From Okapia johnstoni (taxonomy: Eukaryota > Chordata > Mammalia > Artiodactyla > Giraffidae), in contig CM044321.1 of assembly GCA_024291935.2 (NCBI GenBank), positions 60,940,985 through 61,004,984 on the forward strand: DNA of 64,000 nucleotides. Direction: 5' to 3'. The translations under genes were made by a program, and so were the position numbers. Positions 54,541 to 64,000 of the stretch are shown piece after piece (positions within the stretch are counted from its first letter, which is position 1; each line of letters starts with the position of its first letter). The notes below the pieces were generated by a model. The model saw only the letters and a list, made by a program, of their open reading frames with translations, did no database searches and had not been told where the DNA came from.

Positions 54541-54819
54541 AAAAAATTTAATTTATTTTTGGCTGTTCTGGGTCTTCTTTGTTGTGCAGGCTTTTCTCTA
54601 GTTGGGGCAAGTAGGGGCTGTTCTCTAGTTGTGGTGCTAAGGCCTCTCATTGTGCTGGCTTTTCTTGTTGCTGAGCACAGGCTCCAGGGCACAGACTCAG
54701 TAGTTGTGGTGCACGGGCTTAGTTGCTTTGGGCATGTAGGAACTGCCTGGATCAGGGATGGAACCTGTGTCTCCTATATTGGTAGGAGGATTCTTTACCA
54801 GTGAGCCACAGGTAAGCCC
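54541..54819 (-). mobile_element. CHR-1 SINE, antisense, near full length
   Basis: 'aatttatttttggctgttct', 'gcttttctctagttggggca', 'gtagttgtggtgcacgggct', 'gatcagggatggaacctgtg', head 'gagccacaggtaagccc'. Confidence 0.92.
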
Positions 54820-55104
54820 TGACTCATTTATTTGTGTGGCTAGATGTTAGGCCTGCTATCACAGAGTGCCTCTGAGGACCAGTCTCTCCCGGAGCTTTTG
54901 AGAACTGAGACCTGCAGACCCTCTCCAGACCTTCAGGATTCCCCAGGTGATTCCCTGGCACAGTCGAGTTTGGAGTGCCAGGGAGAAGGGGGCTGGAGTT
55001 TCCATTTCAACTCTGCCATGCTCAGGAGCCCCTAAATACCAGAATTGCATGACCTGGGGAACCATACCAGAATCCCACCCCTGAAGTTCTACCTTTGTTA
55101 TAAC

Positions 55105-55302
55105 TTAGTCTCTCAGTCGTGTCCAACTCTTTCTGACCCCAGGGACTATAGCCCGCCAGGCTTCTCTGTTATACAATTCTCCAGGCAAGAATACTGGAAT
55201 GGGTTGCCATTCCCTTCTCCAGGGGATCTTCCCAACCCAGGGATCAAACCAAGTCTCTTGCATTGAAGGCAGATTCTTTACCATCTCAGCCACCAAGGAA
55301 CC
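55105..55302 (-). mobile_element. Bov-tA SINE inside MER5A
   Basis: 'agtctctcagtcgtgtccaa' to 'cagccaccaaggaacc'. Small deletion after 'ttctctgt' in the middle. Confidence 0.92.
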
Positions 55303-55343
55303 TCATTTTCATTTTCTGCCTCTGGGATGAGGCCAAGGTGTTA

Positions 55344-55787
55344 TTGCTCAGTTTCTCAGTCGCGTCTGACTCTTTATGACCCCATGGACTGCAGCATGCC
55401 AGGCTTCCCTGTCCTTCACCAACTCCCAGAGTTTGCCCAAACTCATGTTTATTAAGACGGTGATGCCATCCAACCACCTCGTCCTCTGTTGTCCCCTTTA
55501 CCTCCTGCCTTCAATCTTTCCCAGCATCAGGGTCTTATCCAACGAGTCAGTTCTTTGCATCAGGTGGCCAAAGTATTGGAGCTTCAACTTCAGCATCAGC
55601 CCTTCCAATGAATATTCAGGACTGATTTCTTTTAGGATTGACTGGTTTGATCTCCTTGGAGTCCAAGGGACTCTCAAGAGTCTTCTCCAACCCCACAGTT
55701 CAAAAGCATCAATTCTTTGGTGCTTAGCCCTTTTTATGGTCCAACTGTCACATCCATACACTATTAGATCATGACTATTCGCTTTGA
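55344..55787 (-). mobile_element. BovB LINE 3' end inside MER5A, 440 bp
   Basis: 'attgctcagtttctcagtcg' through 'caggtggccaaagtattgga', 'gggactctcaagagtcttct' to 'ctgtcacatccatacac'. The reverse strand at 55498-55761 keeps an 87-codon frame of the reverse-transcriptase C-terminal region (CDSWTIKRAKHQRIDAFELW, RRLLRVPWT). No catalytic motif is included. Confidence 0.95.
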
Positions 55788-55831
55788 AAAATGCCCCAGG
55801 TGGTTCTCATGTGCTGCAGATTTGGGAACCG

Positions 55832-55940
55832 TTGGAATCGGTCATTTCTGAGCTTCCTTCCCACCTTGGGTGAGCCTGAGGGCCTTGATTATAAGGAACG
55901 GGCCTATATATGCTTCACCCCTACCATGGCTTTATTTATA
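55832..55940. other. No gene seen; short unassigned
   Basis: Unassigned sequence between the MER5A end and the mariner palindrome. Confidence 0.4.
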
Positions 55941-56015
55941 TCGAGTTGGTCAAGAGATTCGTTTGGATTTGTCCATAACATGGACAAACTCAAATGAACT
56001 TATTGGCCAACCCGA
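55941..56015. mobile_element. Palindromic miniature mariner element (MITE)
   Basis: Left arm starts 'tcgagttggtcaagagattc'. The reverse complement of the right arm starts 'tcgggttggccaataagttc'. The arms cover ~34 bp each around a centre near 55977, and both ends abut TA (55939-55940, 56016-56017), the mariner target. This is essentially two terminal inverted repeats with nothing between, derived from ruminant mariner. Confidence 0.85.
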
Positions 56016-56017
56016 TA

Positions 56018-57425
56018 GTTCAGGATTTGTACAACATTTTACACTGAACCAGACCTTTCTCCTCCTGCCCAGAGACTCTGCCTCCTTGAGTCCTCCTTTA
56101 ATAAGCACTTCTGAGGGCATCAACCCCTCTATGTGGTTACTAGACCAACAGGGTGATATATTAATATTTTATTCCCTTCCTCTGCCTGGGAAAAGCAGTT
56201 AAAATGTCCTTTTAACTTTAAAAAGGCCCCAGGCATCAGGGCCCACAGTGTCCTGCAGGGCTAAAGGCCCTGGGGTGAGAAGGACTGGCCTGCTCAGTGA
56301 AGATTTCCCCTGTCCCTTAGGACTGGTCCCAAAGTAGCAGATTGCAAACACCACCAAGAGGGACAAGGAAAAACTTCCAGACCAGATCTGGATCCCAGAA
56401 GAAGCCTGGCTGTTGCTGGTAAGGTGTGGAGAGTTCCCAAGACTTGATTGTGTTTAAAAAAAAAAAAAAAAGCGAATACCAAAACAAACCCCACGGTTCC
56501 CTGTGCGTACAGAGTCATGCTGAAGGATTTGGGAATGTGTTCAGCCTCCCATGGCGCATCTGGTCAAGCCATCAGGAGGGAACAGTCGTTAGGGAGAGAT
56601 TGCGCCCGGGTCAGCGGAGGACAGCTGTTCAGCTGGGGCCACGGAGCTGGCCCGTGTGCCAGGGAGCCTGTAACTCGAGATGTCCCGTGTTTCACCGCTT
56701 CTTAGATATGCAGAGAGGGTGCCAGACGGCAGGACCCACGGTTATTTACTGGGTTTTGCAAAAGCAGTCTAGAAACAGACGGATGGAGGTTTCTGGTGGT
56801 GCTCTGTGCTGCCGGGGCGAACGTGTGTGTTTTCATCTGACGTCTGCACAAGTCAGGTGTCCCTCTGGCTACAGAAGGCCACGTGCTTCAGCTGGGCGCC
56901 ACACACAGAAAGGACGCAGCTGTCGCCACCCCCGGCTGACGGACGTGTGCACGTCACGTCCCTCTGTGCTCTCTGCCTGTCCTCTCTCTTTCGAGCTCAG
57001 TTTTATGGCTCAGCAGCCACATGGCTCATTATTTGATTTTCCTCCCCCTCGACTTCTTGGACTCCTCTCATCACCTCCTTCCTGTCTCTTCCTGGGGCAC
57101 AACCCAGTTCCCATAGCTAAGCCTCCCACTCGCTCTCCCAAGCTCAGGATCCTGGGGAATCTGGAAATACCGGTGTAGACTTCTCTTGGATCTCGGGAGA
57201 GAGGCAGAGAGGCAGGAAAGCTAGGCTTTGGGTACCTGGCATCTTGGATGCTTACCTTCTCCACCTGCATTGGCCATCCTGTGACCACCACAGGACAGGG
57301 CAGTGTGGGACCCATCATCAGTCAACAAAGAGGCCACGCAGGAAGTGTCCCAATCTCCCTGTGGATCCAAGAGCAGGAGGATGTGGGCAGTGTGGTCAAG
57401 TGGCCACCCCTCCAATTACAAAAGT
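56018..57425. other. No gene seen; 1.4 kb repeat-free with a CpG-rich core
   Basis: 56540-57010 has about 26 CpGs by eye and is GC-rich. The longest open frame of the window (250 codons, 56426-57178) lies here, starting in an A16 run, with other frames open at the same place. No domain, signal or family resemblance, so not called as a gene. Confidence 0.5.
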
Positions 57426-57569
57426 CAGTGGGTCTCAATCCCGCTGCATCTTAGAATCCTCTGGGAAGTTTTCAAAACATACCAGTTCCTGGGCCCCACT
57501 CCTGGAATTCTGGCTTAACTAGGCTGGGGCGATGACCAGGTTAGGAAATCTCTTTTGTTTGCTTTTAAA

Positions 57570-58438
57570 TGTTTTAAAACATTTTTACTTATTTATTTTT
57601 GACTGCACTGGGTCTTTCACTAGTTGCAGAGAGTGGGGGCTGCTCTCTAGTTGCGGTGCTTGGGCTTCTCATTGCAGTAGCTTCTCTTGTTGCAGAGCAC
57701 AGGCTCTAGGGTACTCTGCCTTCAGTAGTTGTGGCACATGGGCTGAATAGTTGTGGCTACCAGGTTGTTGCTCCTTGGAAGAAAAGCTATGAACAACCTG
57801 GACAGCATATTAAAAAGCAGAGACATTACTTTGCCAACAAAGGGTCCATATAGTCAAAGCTACAGTTTTTCCAGTAGTCATGTATGGATGTGAGAGTTGG
57901 ACCATAAAGAAAGCTGAGCACTGAAGAACTGATGTTTTGAACTGTGGGGTTGGAGAAGACTCCTGAGAGTCTCTTGGACTGCAAGGAGATCAAACCAGTC
58001 AATCCTAAAGGAAATCATTCCTAAATATTCATTGGAAGGACTGATGCTGAAGCTGAAGCTCCAATACTGTGGCCACCTGATGTGATGAACTGATTCACTG
58101 AAAAAGACCCTGATGCTGGGAAAGATTGAATGCAGGAGGAGAAGGGGATGACAGAGGATGAGATGGTTGGAAGGCATCACTGACTCAATGGACATGAGTT
58201 TGAGCAAGGTCTGGGAGTTGGTGAGGGACAGGGAGGCCTGACGTGGTGCAGTCCATGGGGTCACAAAGAGTTGGACACGACTGAGCTACTGAACTGACTG
58301 AACAGTCTCTAGAGTAGTTGTGGCACATGGGCTTAGCTGCTCCAAGACAAGTGGGATCCTGCTGGCTCAGGGATCGAACCCATGTCTCCTCCATTGGCAG
58401 GTGGATCCTTACCACTGAACCACCAGAGAAGCCCTCTG
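57570..58438 (-). mobile_element. CHR-1 SINE inside MER5A, itself split by BovB
   Basis: Left part 57570-57757: 'tttacttatttatttttgac', 'ctctctagttgcggtgcttg'. Right part 58315-58438: 'ggcttagctgctccaagaca', 'ggatcgaacccatgtctcct', head 'ccaccagagaagccc'. TSD tttgtttgcttttaaa (57554-57569) and tttgtttgctcttaaa (58439-58454), 15 of 16 identical. Confidence 0.93.
57758..58314 (+). mobile_element. BovB LINE 3' end inside CHR-1
   Basis: 'gttgctccttggaagaaaag', 'gcagagacattactttgcca', 'tagtcatgtatggatgtgag', through 'gatgctgaagctgaagctcc' to 'gacacgactgagctactgaa'. Perfect 10-bp TSD tagttgtggc (57748-57757 and 58315-58324) within CHR-1 text. About 550 bp, the longest BovB piece here. The frame is broken by an early stop and a frameshift. 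Confidence 0.95.
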
Positions 58439-58483
58439 TTTGTTTGCTCTTAAACAAGCTGTTGGCTGGGTTGAGAGCCACTG

Positions 58484-58929
58484 CCATTCCACTGTCCTTG
58501 GATAGGTCTGAAATAGTGTCAAGTCACCAAATCCCCACTCCCAGGATGGCAGGTGGTATGTTCCCCAAATCTGAATTCTAGAATCTCTGTAAAAATGAAC
58601 AGGGACATGTCATGTTTGCTGACCCATAGGATGAGGCCAGTGTGAATGCCAGTGTTAGAAAAGATGCAATTGTGCCTCTGTTGGGCACTCACAGTGGATT
58701 ATTAACTGCTAACTAAGTGTTCCCTGATAGTCCTCCAGAGGGTCTGGCTGGAATGAATAAGATGGAGGTGTCTGACTCGTTAGTAATTACACATTAATGC
58801 CTCTAAGAGCAGCTCACACTTACTGCTTTTCTGACAGCCTCTTTGCCAGCAGGCAGACTTTTCCATTGCTTATTCAATTGTGCTGTGTCAATCGCTTAAT
58901 GGTTTTTAGATTTGCCCTCATTTCTTTTG
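58484..58929. other. No gene seen; repeat-free, conserved-looking 58.6-58.9 kb
   Basis: No recognised repeat. 58770-58800 has 'gttagtaattacacattaat', a paired homeodomain-type site. Confidence 0.45.
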
Positions 58930-59135
58930 CAGTGGCTCAGTGGTAAAGAAGGCACCTGCCAATGCAGGAACCGTAAGAGATGTGGGTTCGATTCCCAGGT
59001 CAGGAAGATCCCCTGGAGGAGGAAATGGCAACCCACTCCAGTATTCTTGCCTGAATAATCCCACGGACAGAGGAGCCTGGTGGGCTACAGTCCATGGAGT
59101 TGCAAAGAACTGGACACAACTGAGCATGAATGCAC
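58930..59135 (+). mobile_element. Bov-tA SINE
   Basis: 'cagtggctcagtggtaaaga', 'gtgggttcgattcccaggtc', end 'ggacacaactgagcatgaat'. The tRNA-like B box (ggttcgattcc) is intact; the first ~10 bases of the head are missing. Confidence 0.93.
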
Positions 59136-59378
59136 CTCTGAAATGGGTATCATTTGCATATCTGTCTTACTATGCTTTCCCGATGAAGAAAATGGGAATG
59201 GCTACCAGTCCTGGGATGCAGCTGTGTTGACTGGGGCTATGGGGAGAGGAGGAACCACAGAAGAAATTACATATCTGCCCCCACCAAACCAGAACCCCCC
59301 AAACAAATCCACACACCTGTCCCTCGCTGCTCACTCTCAGAGGAAGCCACTTGTGCTCCTGATTCAAGGATGTGCTTT
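59136..59378. other. No gene seen; unassigned
   Basis: No recognised repeat. Frames lack motifs. Confidence 0.4.
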
Positions 59379-59500
59379 TAGGACTTCCCTGGTGGTCCAG
59401 TGGTTAAGACCCCACACTTCCAATGCAGGGCCGCAGGTTTGATTTCTGGTCCAGGAAGTAAGATCCCACAGGCCACATTACACAGCCAAAAAAAAAAAAG
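59379..59500 (+). mobile_element. CHR-2 type SINE
   Basis: 'aggacttccctggtggtcca', 'cttccaatgcagggccgc', then 'cacagccaaaaaaaaaaaa'. Imperfect TSD gatgtgcttttag / gatgcctttag. Confidence 0.92.
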
Positions 59501-59627
59501 ATGCCTTTAGACATCATCTCCATCTATGGCAACAGATTGTGAAGGAAAGAGTCTTTTAAAGGGACACGTGTGCAATAGTTTCAATCCCAGCTGGTGGAGT
59601 TTCCCCACAAAGAAGTTGGAAAATCAT

Positions 59628-59957
59628 GTGTTGTGCTTAGTCACTCAGTCATGTCTGACTCTTTGCGACCCTGTGGACTGTAGCCCTTCAGGCTCCTCTG
59701 TCCATGGGGATTCTCCAGGCAAGAACACCGGAGTGGGTTGTCATGCCCTCCTCCAGGGGATCTTCACATCTCAGGGATCGAACCCAGGTTTCCCACATTG
59801 CAGACGGATTCTTTGCCATCTGAGCCACCAGGAAAGCCTAAGAATACCAAAATGGGTAGACCATCCCTTCTCCAGGGGATCTTCCTGACCTAGGAATTGA
59901 ACTGGGGTCTCCTGCATTTCAGGCAGATTCTTTACAAGCTGAGCTAACAGGGAATCC
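59628..59957 (-). mobile_element. Dimeric Bov-tA SINE, antisense
   Basis: First (tail-side) unit is complete, 'gttgtgcttagtcactcagt' to 'gagccaccaggaaagcct'. A second partial unit follows, 'gaataccaaaatgggtagac' to 'tgagctaacagggaatccag'. Same partial-plus-full dimer structure as 46199-46505. Confidence 0.9.
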
Positions 59958-59999
59958 AGAATGTTATGTAGCCTGGGGCCACACATTCAAATGTCTATG

Positions 60000-60192
60000 C
60001 AGCCCTGTTGGATAGAGGTTTCTGTGATGATGGAAATGTCCTTTAACTGCAATATCCAATTCAATGACCACTAGCCGCGTGTGGCTTTTGACCACTCAGA
60101 AACTCAATTTTAAAGCGTATTTAATTTTAGTTAGTTTAAACTTAAATTGAAGTAGCCCATATGACCAGAGGCCATTGGATCAGACAGCTCAG
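60000..60192 (+). mobile_element. MER3-like hAT-Charlie element
   Basis: 'tttctgtgatgatggaaatg', 'accactagccgcgtgtggct', 'ttagttagtttaaacttaaa' and a terminal 'ggatcagacagctcag'. About 193 bp, close to full length. The subfamily name is from memory. Confidence 0.7.
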
Positions 60193-60449
60193 GTATACAG
60201 AGTCAGGCAAGGGGGAGGGACCTGGGTTCAGATAAGACCCCAGGACGTGGGGCGAACTCGTGCCTTGAGTAAAGAAGGCTCACTCGACTCCAAGAAATAG
60301 TTGCCATGTGGCAGGGTTACAGGCTCCATGGTGAAATGCTCTGTTTTTTTCAAGAGAAATCAATAATCCAGGTTTTTATTTGAAATCACCTAAGTTTTAA
60401 ATGTTGGAAACCAGTCCAAAATTTAAAGAGCTTGTAACTATCGTTTTTG
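60193..60449. other. No gene seen; unassigned
   Basis: No recognised repeat. Confidence 0.4.
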
Positions 60450-60560
60450 GTACAATTCCTTCATTTTCTACTTGAGGAAATGGAGACTTGGGGAACTGAC
60501 ATGACCATCTCAACGCTGAAGAGCCGGTGGGTGATGCAACTGTCCCTGGTCTATAGTCTA
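60450..60560 (-). repeat. MIR fragment, antisense
   Basis: 'ccttcattttctacttgagg', 'aaatggagacttggggaact' follow antisense MIR. Short and diverged. Confidence 0.5.
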
Positions 60561-61661
60561 GGTTTACGTCTCATCTCTCGTTTAATCAGTGTATATTCTC
60601 TTTCTGTATATTCTCATTCTAGATGGTACCTATTTTGTCCTCCAGACATTTTCGTTTTGCCAGACTGACCTGTGAATTTATTGTTCCCTCTTATTCTTCC
60701 AGCTAGTGAGAATTTTCTCTGAGCATCTGAAATACCCTCGTGGCAGAGGAAAGAGAATTTTTGCCTCCCGGATTTAGGGGACTATAAGCCGTCTGTCTAG
60801 AGGTCTGAAATTCCTTTGAAGTCTCATATTTTGTCTTAAAAAATATCCATGTGAACTTGGCAGTCTACTCCTTAATATATTTGTGCTTATTTAATATTAA
60901 GACAAAATCCTCCTTTATATCTTCAAGTAAAACTGAAGCTCCAAAGAGAAGCATGATTTAATCTTACGGTTTCAGGAATTAACTGGCTCACAGCTTGTAC
61001 CACTGGGTGCTCCGTACTTTCAGCTGGAAAGTGCTGATGCATGGCAAACGATTTTGATGGTCAGTTGAAATTTCTCTGCCTTTCCAGCACACCATTATTT
61101 AATAGGTATATAGGAAACTTCTTGTTTGGCAATGTCAGGATTTCTAGTCTTTTCCAGGAAGATGAATAGTCTGAGGCATGAATTTGGATCCCATCATATT
61201 ATCTTTGAATTTCACATATTTCAAAGGTGTAAACGCAGAAATAGGGTAAAGCAGGGAATATAAGCAGGCACAAAGAGATCAATCCAATGTCACTGGCTAT
61301 TCAAATGGCATTGTCTTCCAGGAGACTTTTGTCTCCAACAAGTGAGAAATCATGAAAGTAATTAGGAGGAAACCATGTTGTGGAGGAGACAGTGAACGAC
61401 CTTAATCCAGCCTCCCACTGCATGTTCTTGAAATTAGTGTGCAGGTATTCCAGCTTATAGATATACTCACTATATACACCTTGAAGAGAAGATGCAGATG
61501 AAGGAAGGGTAGCTCTTTTTCAGTTCTGGGTTGATTTTGTTGCTCTGTGGCTTCTTGATGCATCAACTTATTTTCTGCGTTTTTCTGCATTATCCCCTCC
61601 TTACTCCAAAGCCTTCTAGTCAGTTAGGAGATATAAAGGAAAGTTTAAGAATCCTAACATT
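60561..61661. other. No gene seen; 1.1 kb AT-rich, repeat-free
   Basis: No recognised repeat or supported frame. Confidence 0.45.
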
Positions 61662-61800
61662 AGGTGGGAGGGAGGTTCAAGAGGGATGGGACAAATGGAA
61701 ACGTATAGTTAGTTCACTTCCTTGTACAGCAGAGAATAACACAACTTTGTAAAGCAATCAGACTCCAATAAAAAAGATGAAAATAAAATAAAATTAAAAA
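61662..61800 (+). mobile_element. L1 3' end, sense
   Basis: 'gtgggagggaggttcaagag', 'cttgtacagcagagaataac', 'tgtaaagcaatcagactcca', 'ataaaataaaattaaaaat': the terminal ~140 bp of a cetartiodactyl L1 with its A-rich tail. Confidence 0.88.
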
Positions 61801-62129
61801 TTTTAAACAAAGAAAAAGAATCCAGACATTGAGCTTGTGGCTAGTCATGGCTTAATAAAGTTAGCAGTAGAAAAGTATCCTGAGCATTTTCTACTCAGAT
61901 AAAAGACTAAGAAAATGTGGGCCCCTTCGTGAATGTACTGTGATTTTCTGTCTGCTCTTAAATGCAGAATGCAGTGCATTATGGATTTTTGTGAATACTA
62001 CTGGCTTTACAATGAGCTTTGGCTATCTGGGCAAATCCTAAGGTCTCCTTGATCTCCTGCCCACATTCTGTTTGTATTTTGTTTTAATCTTGAATTTTCC
62101 AGAAGACCTTCAGGATTTTGGCCGTCACA
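61801..62129. other. No gene seen; unassigned
   Basis: AT-rich, no recognised repeat. Confidence 0.4.
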
Positions 62130-63110
62130 CTCCCAAGTTTTTACTCCCCAACACGTCACCTGCATATTTTGAATTGCCTACTGGATACATCCTTCATATT
62201 GAGAAACCATGGCATAGCAAACTTAAAATTTACTAAAGAAAATTTATCATCTTTTTTCCCAGTTCTGCTCTGTAGCCTCTACTTTCTCTCTCAGATAGTA
62301 GTGAAATGGCTCACAGTTTTTCACGTTAGATAATCCTCCATCATCTTTTGAGTTTTCTTTTTCCTGCCCTTCCACATTCAAGTAGTTGCCTATCATGTCA
62401 AATTTCTCCTAATATATCTGGCAGTGTTCCCAGTGCTGTGACTTTGCTCCCTATCATCAAGTCTTGTTTAGACTATTGCTGTGGTCTCTGAAAGATTTCT
62501 TTCCTGACTTCTGATCCCTCTCACCTCTGGAGTGACTTTAACATTGCCATCCTGAGATTTTTTTTTTTTTTTAATGGATATAGCGGTCTCCTGCTTTAAA
62601 TTCCCAGTAGACTCTTGTTGTTCCAGGATAAGGTTTAAATTCGTTGTAAATGTTGCAAGATTGGTCCCAAACTGATGCCAATTTAGCTCTTCAACCTAAG
62701 TTTTCTCCAGCTTTCAACTATGTAACCGACAGTCAAGCCACAGAGAGCCCCATTCCTCTGGGAGGGATCTTTCATGACCCTGGGTTGCGGCCACATCATC
62801 CCCTCTGTCTGTGATGCTCTTCCCTTTGTTCTTATTTCTTATTCATCTTTCAAGAACAATTTCAAATGCCAGCTCCTTTAAAAATTGTCTACAGCTCTTC
62901 CAGTCGCAATTACCTATTCTGACTCTGATACTTCCCAGAGCCCTGTCCCTGGCTCTTTTATGGCTGTGATGCTTTGTCATTCACTGGTTCATTGTTTCTC
63001 TGTATTGTTCACTAGGTAGGAAGATCGTGAAGACACAGATTTGTTCATCTCTGTGTCCCCAGGGCCTGGTACAAGTGGATGCCCAGTCTTTATTCAAACA
63101 CGAATCTTAT
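62130..63110 (+). repeat. L2 LINE 3' region
   Basis: Sense L2-like order: 'tttgaattgcctactggata', 'tttagactattgctgtggtc', 'gtctgtgatgctcttccctt', 'catctttcaagaacaatttc', 'atctctgtgtccccagggcc'. T13 at 62560-62572. No intact frame. Confidence 0.65.
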
Positions 63111-63391
63111 TAACCACAGTGGCCAACTGTGAACTCCTAAAGAGGAAGGATCAAGTTTTATACATCCCTTCATTGTCAATGCCCATCAATTACTGAGTGC
63201 TCTGTGTTTATGGGCATAACAAATTAGAAATTTTCAGAAATCAAATATGGTGATAAAGACCACTCTGTCAGTTTTGTGCCCTTGGAAAGTTACAAATCAT
63301 CATTGGGAGAGAACTAACCATCTAAAGACCAACAGTCCATCATGACAGCCTTGCATTTTGCATTCATTTTATTTCTACCCAGAAATTATAC
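63111..63391. other. No gene seen; unassigned
   Basis: Possible eroded L2 terminus near 63128-63205; otherwise unassigned. Confidence 0.35.
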
Positions 63392-63480
63392 TAAGAATGA
63401 TAACAGCTACTCTTTACTGAGGGACTCCAGTGTGTCAAGTTTCACACTAAAAATTGCCTCATTCAATTAGCGTTTCTTTA
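63392..63480 (-). repeat. MIR fragment, antisense
   Basis: 'aatgataacagctactcttt', 'agtgtgtcaagtttcacact', 'attgcctcattcaattag' match the antisense MIR 3' part. Confidence 0.55.
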
Positions 63481-64000
63481 AAAGTAGCTTCGATTGAACT
63501 AAGGACTATCATCTGAAAAAAAACCTGGAATTTATTTAAAATTACCTTGTGCCCATCTGAAAGACTCAAAATTATTGTTTAAACCCTTCAGACATTACAA
63601 CACTAATCCTTTTCTAATGATCTCATCTTAAGACATAACACTGGCAGGAGGACAGTTGAGCCTCCCCCCATAACAACATAATGAGCAGATTTGGGTATTT
63701 ACATAATAACTCAGGATGATTTCAGGGCATTTTAGACAAAATGTACAGCCACTTAGATTGCCGTCACTGCAGTTATCTCATCTGTCTTAGAAATTAAATG
63801 GAGATGGAAATGGAAAAAAGTGAAAATCAAGGGGATTTTGGATACATCGTACTTGGTTTAGCTATTTCAGTGCTCTGGGTCTGAAGCAAAAAGGCACCAT
63901 TAGGAAATTTGGTTCACAGAAAATGCAACCATTAAAGCTTTGAGCAAGACATCAAAAATTGATCTAAAGTAGAAGCAATTAGATTCCAGAAATCCTTTTG
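63481..64000. other. No gene seen; repeat-free to the window edge
   Basis: No recognised repeat. 63640-64000 has the even, low-complexity-free look of conserved non-coding DNA, without a specific assignment. Confidence 0.4.

Larger units (their letters stand above)
55038..55831 (+). mobile_element. MER5A element split by Bov-tA and BovB
   Basis: Three collinear pieces: 55038-55104 ('attgcatgacctggggaacc', 'gaatcccacccctgaagttc'), 55303-55343 ('tgcctctgggatgaggccaa') and 55788-55831 ('gccccaggtggttctcatgt', 'gcagatttgggaacc'). Together they approximate MER5A, missing its first bases. Confidence 0.65.
57426..58483 (+). mobile_element. MER5A element split by a CHR-1/BovB nest
   Basis: Left 57426-57569: 'cagtgggtctcaatcccgct', 'gttcctgggccccactcctg', 'aggctggggcgatgaccagg'. 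Right 58455-58483: 'tgggttgagagccactg', the terminal inverted repeat. Net ~173 bp of a 189-bp element. Oldest layer of the nest. Confidence 0.85.

Noticed and set aside
56426..57178. 250-codon plus-strand open frame
   Set aside because: Begins at an A16 run, overlaps other long frames, has no domain, signal peptide or family resemblance, and lies in GC/CpG-rich DNA where stops are rare.
58980..59000. tRNA-like B box (ggttcgattcc) as a real tRNA gene
   Set aside because: It belongs to a Bov-tA SINE; no cloverleaf with aminoacyl stem is present here or at the other Bov-tA/CHR heads.
1..64000. A previously undescribed multi-gene system
   Set aside because: No gene cluster, no intact enzyme, no phage, plasmid or integron features; everything coding-like is retroposon debris.

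Overview
The window looks like ordinary nuclear DNA from a ruminant, most likely a bovid. It is saturated with retroposons specific to pecoran ruminants: tRNA-derived Bov-tA and Bov-A2 SINEs, 3' ends of the BovB LINE, cetartiodactyl CHR-1/CHR-2 SINEs and ruminant-type L1. The background is old mammalian repeats (MIR, L2, L1M, MER5A, Tigger, MER2-like). The species (cattle, sheep, goat or other) cannot be fixed from sequence alone. All family names come from remembered consensus features, not a database search, so borders are approximate unless a target-site duplication (TSD) is given.

I find no protein-coding gene, rRNA, tRNA, CRISPR array or operon. Every open frame that resembles a known protein is retroposon debris: L1 ORF2 C-terminus at 29079-29825 and BovB reverse-transcriptase C-terminus at 48161-48342, 51568-51929, 55344-55787 and 57758-58314. 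The longest open frame (56426-57178) lies in a GC/CpG-rich stretch with other long frames overlapping it and has no recognisable domain. The window is therefore intergenic or deep intronic; introns or UTRs of an unseen gene cannot be excluded.

Layout. 1-9 kb: old L2/L1/MIR, a hairpin of Bov-A halves, a MER2-like DNA transposon, CHR and BovB. 9-21 kb: GC-richer, with many Bov-tA copies (three between 11.5 and 12.3 kb), one Bov-A2, CHR SINEs and long unassigned stretches. 21-32 kb: L2, Tigger1, BovB, and a head-to-head pair of L1 3' ends. 32-37 kb: a Bov-tA inverted pair inside one TSD and a retroviral LTR split by two younger insertions. 37-42 kb: AT-rich and repeat-poor. 42-50 kb: two long L2 copies in opposite orientation and a repeat-free, CpG-retaining, homeobox-site-rich block at 44.1-44.7 kb that is the best candidate conserved regulatory element. 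50-60 kb: three MER5A copies split by later insertions (one a three-level nest), a 75-bp palindromic mariner derivative and a CpG-rich patch. 60-64 kb: MER3-like element, L1 and L2.

Nothing here supports a new enzymatic, defence or mobile system. The interest lies in the order of nested insertions, long inverted-repeat hairpins, and a few repeat-free blocks that look constrained.
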